Below, piece by piece: positions 62,260 to 64,000 of a stretch of 64,000 nt of DNA. The notes under the pieces are model-generated. The model saw nothing but the letters and a program-made list of their open reading frames with translations, was not told the origin of the DNA and made no database searches. Location: the NCBI RefSeq assembly GCF_000196895.1, contig NC_014297.1, positions 248,001 to 312,000 on the forward strand, given 5' to 3'. The stretch comes from Halalkalicoccus jeotgali B3 (GTDB lineage: Archaea > Halobacteriota > Halobacteria > Halobacteriales > Halalkalicoccaceae). How positions within the stretch are numbered: position 1 is the first letter of the stretch; the number at the start of each line of letters is the position of its first letter. A program made the position numbers and the translations under genes.

Positions 62260-62361
62260 CGTCGATCCGTACGTCCGGTGTAGTTCGGTTCGTCTGATCG
62301 GTCCATCGTCGTCGACGTATCGGGTGAGTTCATGATCAGTTTCGTCAGCGTGTAGTCGTCC

Positions 62362-64000
62362 TCAGGTGTCGGTTTCGCCGCCGCCGAGGTCGGTACCGGT
62401 GTTCGCATCGCTATCGACCTCCCACGTGGCAGTACACATCGTCACGTCGCCGTTGTCGTAAGCGTAGTGTCGCTCGGCACCGCAGAGTTCGTTCCTGCTC
62501 ATCTCGGGGGTTACGCTCCGATCGTTCTCGCTGACGAAGAACGATCCGCCGGTGGTCTGATAGTCGCGGTATATCAGCGTCTCGGTGTTCCGGAGCCCCT
62601 CGTCGGTGACGTTTGCTGCGACACTGGGTCCGGGTCCGGCCCGCGAGAACACGGTGTTGTACGGGTGGTCGGTGTTGTACGTCTCGTCCTCCGCGATCGG
62701 TCTGATGTCGCCGATCGTCTCGACGGCGTTCAGCTCGGGGGCGGTGTAACTGTATTTCGTCTGTGTTCCCTCGAATCGAGGGTTGTCGATCGTCCCGTCA
62801 GTCGCGGTAAACGCGACCATCGGGAACGCAAGCGCGAAGACGAGCAACACCACGAGGATGACCGGCGTAGTGAGGCGCCGGGCGAGATACGCGAGACCGA
62901 CCGCCGCCAGAAGCGCCATCGGCGCTGTGAGAAACGCGTACCACCGCTGGGGGATGAACGTCCGGATCCCGAACATCGGGAACCCGAAGATGAACACGAG
63001 CATGACGACGATCGACGCGCCACACATAACCGCTCCGTGGGAGATGTTTCGCCGTCTGAGCACGTAAAAGCAACCAACGACCGCGAAGACGAACACCAAG
63101 AGGAACACCGCGGCGTCGATGTACTGGACCGCCTGTTCAAGCACCGTCGGGGCGGACGCCGCCTGCGCCCCCCGATCGCTCGTAATGTCGCCGAGACCGG
63201 CCGATTCCTCGAGCGTGACCCGGAAGAAGCTGAACGTCGTCGCGAGGAACGTATCGCCGTTGTACGGTGTCAGCGACCACATGAACGTGATGAAACCCAA
63301 ATCAAACGCCAAGAGGCCGGTGAGGCTCACCGAGTCGCCGCTCCCATGGGTGTACCCCTGAAACCGGTTCGGCGGTGAGAGCAACTCGAATCGCAACAGG
63401 AGGTGTGCGAGCAACCCCGCTCCCGTCAACACGAGCATGATGAACGCCGATATCTGGTGGGTGAGAATGGTCGCGACGCTGAGGACGACGATCAGGACGA
63501 ACTCCCGCCCTCCCGGGTTGACGTCGAGTACCCGGACGAGCAGGTAGAACACCCCGAGAAAGAAGACGAGTCCGAGTCCCGTCGGGATCAGATGGATCGA
63601 CCATTCGACGGTGTGGGCCGACATCGCAAAGACCGCGACCGCGAACAGACTCCAGCGCGCCGAGACGAAGAGTCGAGTCGTGATATAGAGGAAGACCGAC
63701 GAGATCGCCATCCCGAAGCCGACTGAGAGGAACAGTCCGTTGCGAACCGAGACGTCCGCGAGGAGACTCGTCGCGACGACGGCGAGGTGAAACAGCGGTG
63801 CGGCGTAGTACTTGCCACCTTCGAGGATGTCGAGCGAGTTGGTTTCGGCGATCGTCACCGAATATGAGGCGACGTGGGACCAGACGTCGATCCCGGTGTA
63901 CCCCGGCGTCGTCAGCAGGGAGACGTACCGGATCGTGAAGGCGAACGCCACGATCTGGACCAACAGCAACCACGGTACGAAGTCACGTTCGCGCGTGAAG
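62362..64000 (-). CDS. GT-C-like integral membrane protein, second copy (partial)
   Basis: The frame stays open to the window edge, so the N-terminus is missing; 546 residues are visible. It is a paralogue of the 35865-37787 gene. GYTGIDVWSHVASY, SIHLIPTGLGLVFF, LTHQISAFIMLVLTGAG, MFGIRTFIPQRWYAF and the end CGAERHYAYDNGDVTMC all have counterparts there. The core has about ten segments plus a soluble C-terminal domain. The aspartate-containing outer loop suggests a GT-C glycosyltransferase. Confidence 0.7.
   Translation of the reverse strand, partial: FTRERDFVPWLLLVQIVAFAFTIRYVSLLTTPGYTGIDVWSHVASYSVTIAETNSLDILEGGKYYAAPLFHLAVVATSLLADVSVRNGLFLSVGFGMAISSVFLYITTRLFVSARWSLFAVAVFAMSAHTVEWSIHLIPTGLGLVFFLGVFYLLVRVLDVNPGGREFVLIVVLSVATILTHQISAFIMLVLTGAGLLAHLLLRFELLSPPNRFQGYTHGSGDSVSLTGLLAFDLGFITFMWSLTPYNGDTFLATTFSFFRVTLEESAGLGDITSDRGAQAASAPTVLEQAVQYIDAAVFLLVFVFAVVGCFYVLRRRNISHGAVMCGASIVVMLVFIFGFPMFGIRTFIPQRWYAFLTAPMALLAAVGLAYLARRLTTPVILVVLLVFALAFPMVAFTATDGTIDNPRFEGTQTKYSYTAPELNAVETIGDIRPIAEDETYNTDHPYNTVFSRAGPGPSVAANVTDEGLRNTETLIYRDYQTTGGSFFVSENDRSVTPEMSRNELCGAERHYAYDNGDVTMCTATWEVDSDANTGTDLGGGETDT

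Noticed and set aside
1-64000. Insertion sequences, prophage or CRISPR-Cas in the window
   Set aside because: No transposase, integrase, capsid or Cas-like protein and no regularly spaced repeats were found; only tRNA-tail duplications hint at past integration.

Overview
The window reads as a chromosomal segment of a halophilic archaeon (class Halobacteria). The DNA is GC-rich and the proteins strongly acidic. Many genes start with GTG or look leaderless behind TATA boxes. Exported proteins carry twin-arginine signals, and the gene set is haloarchaeal: archaeal ribosomal proteins eL39/eL31, aIF6, prefoldin alpha, FtsY/Srp54, RadA, TiaS, Taw2, NMD3, GfcR. Genus cannot be fixed from sequence alone; a Halalkalicoccus-like lineage is only a guess. 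No insertion sequence, CRISPR array, rRNA or replication origin is visible.

Layout. 0-6.5 kb: assimilatory nitrate reduction (nasA, a 43-residue HTH-like gene, narK, nirA), each main gene preceded by a short ORF touching its start. 6.6-13.4 kb: a BsuPI-like protein and a complete Dpp/Opp peptide ABC transporter. 13.7-18 kb: a zinc protein, an XPD-like helicase, a 26-residue membrane peptide, Taw2 and NMD3. 18-26.2 kb: a frameshifted polysaccharide deacetylase, htpX-pspAB, radA, a [2Fe-2S] ferredoxin, sufU, a beta-propeller lipoprotein, an extraordinarily charged exported protein, and sufS. 26.3-29.2 kb: TatD-like hydrolase, DUF424, TPR protein, thpR.

29.2-39.2 kb is the translation and protein-targeting block (eL39, eL31, aIF6, prefoldin alpha, ftsY, later srp54), interrupted by a surface-glycan-like group: flippase, exported beta-helix protein and a GT-C-like membrane protein. 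39.3-48.8 kb: UPF0201/UPF0200, an intron-bearing tRNA-Arg(TCT), pyrE, gfcR, purine permease, glutaredoxin, an HTH regulator, tiaS and an ABC-2 exporter. 49-56.7 kb: an Nramp-like transporter, a threonine-synthase-like/desuccinylase-like pair, citZ, a degenerate tRNA, a GGCT-like protein, ilvA-ridA and tRNA-Ser(GGA). 56.8-64 kb: small proteins, a multi-PAS histidine kinase, a PadR-type regulator, an alkaline-phosphatase-superfamily protein and a second copy of the GT-C-like membrane protein running off the window.

How the genes fit together: NarK imports nitrate, NasA reduces it to nitrite, and NirA reduces nitrite to ammonium. SufS and SufU supply sulfur for Fe-S proteins such as NasA, NirA, the ferredoxin and the helicase. 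IlvA and RidA form a threonine deamination pair. PyrE, GfcR and the permease form a nucleobase/PRPP group. FtsY and Srp54 are the two GTPases of co-translational targeting.
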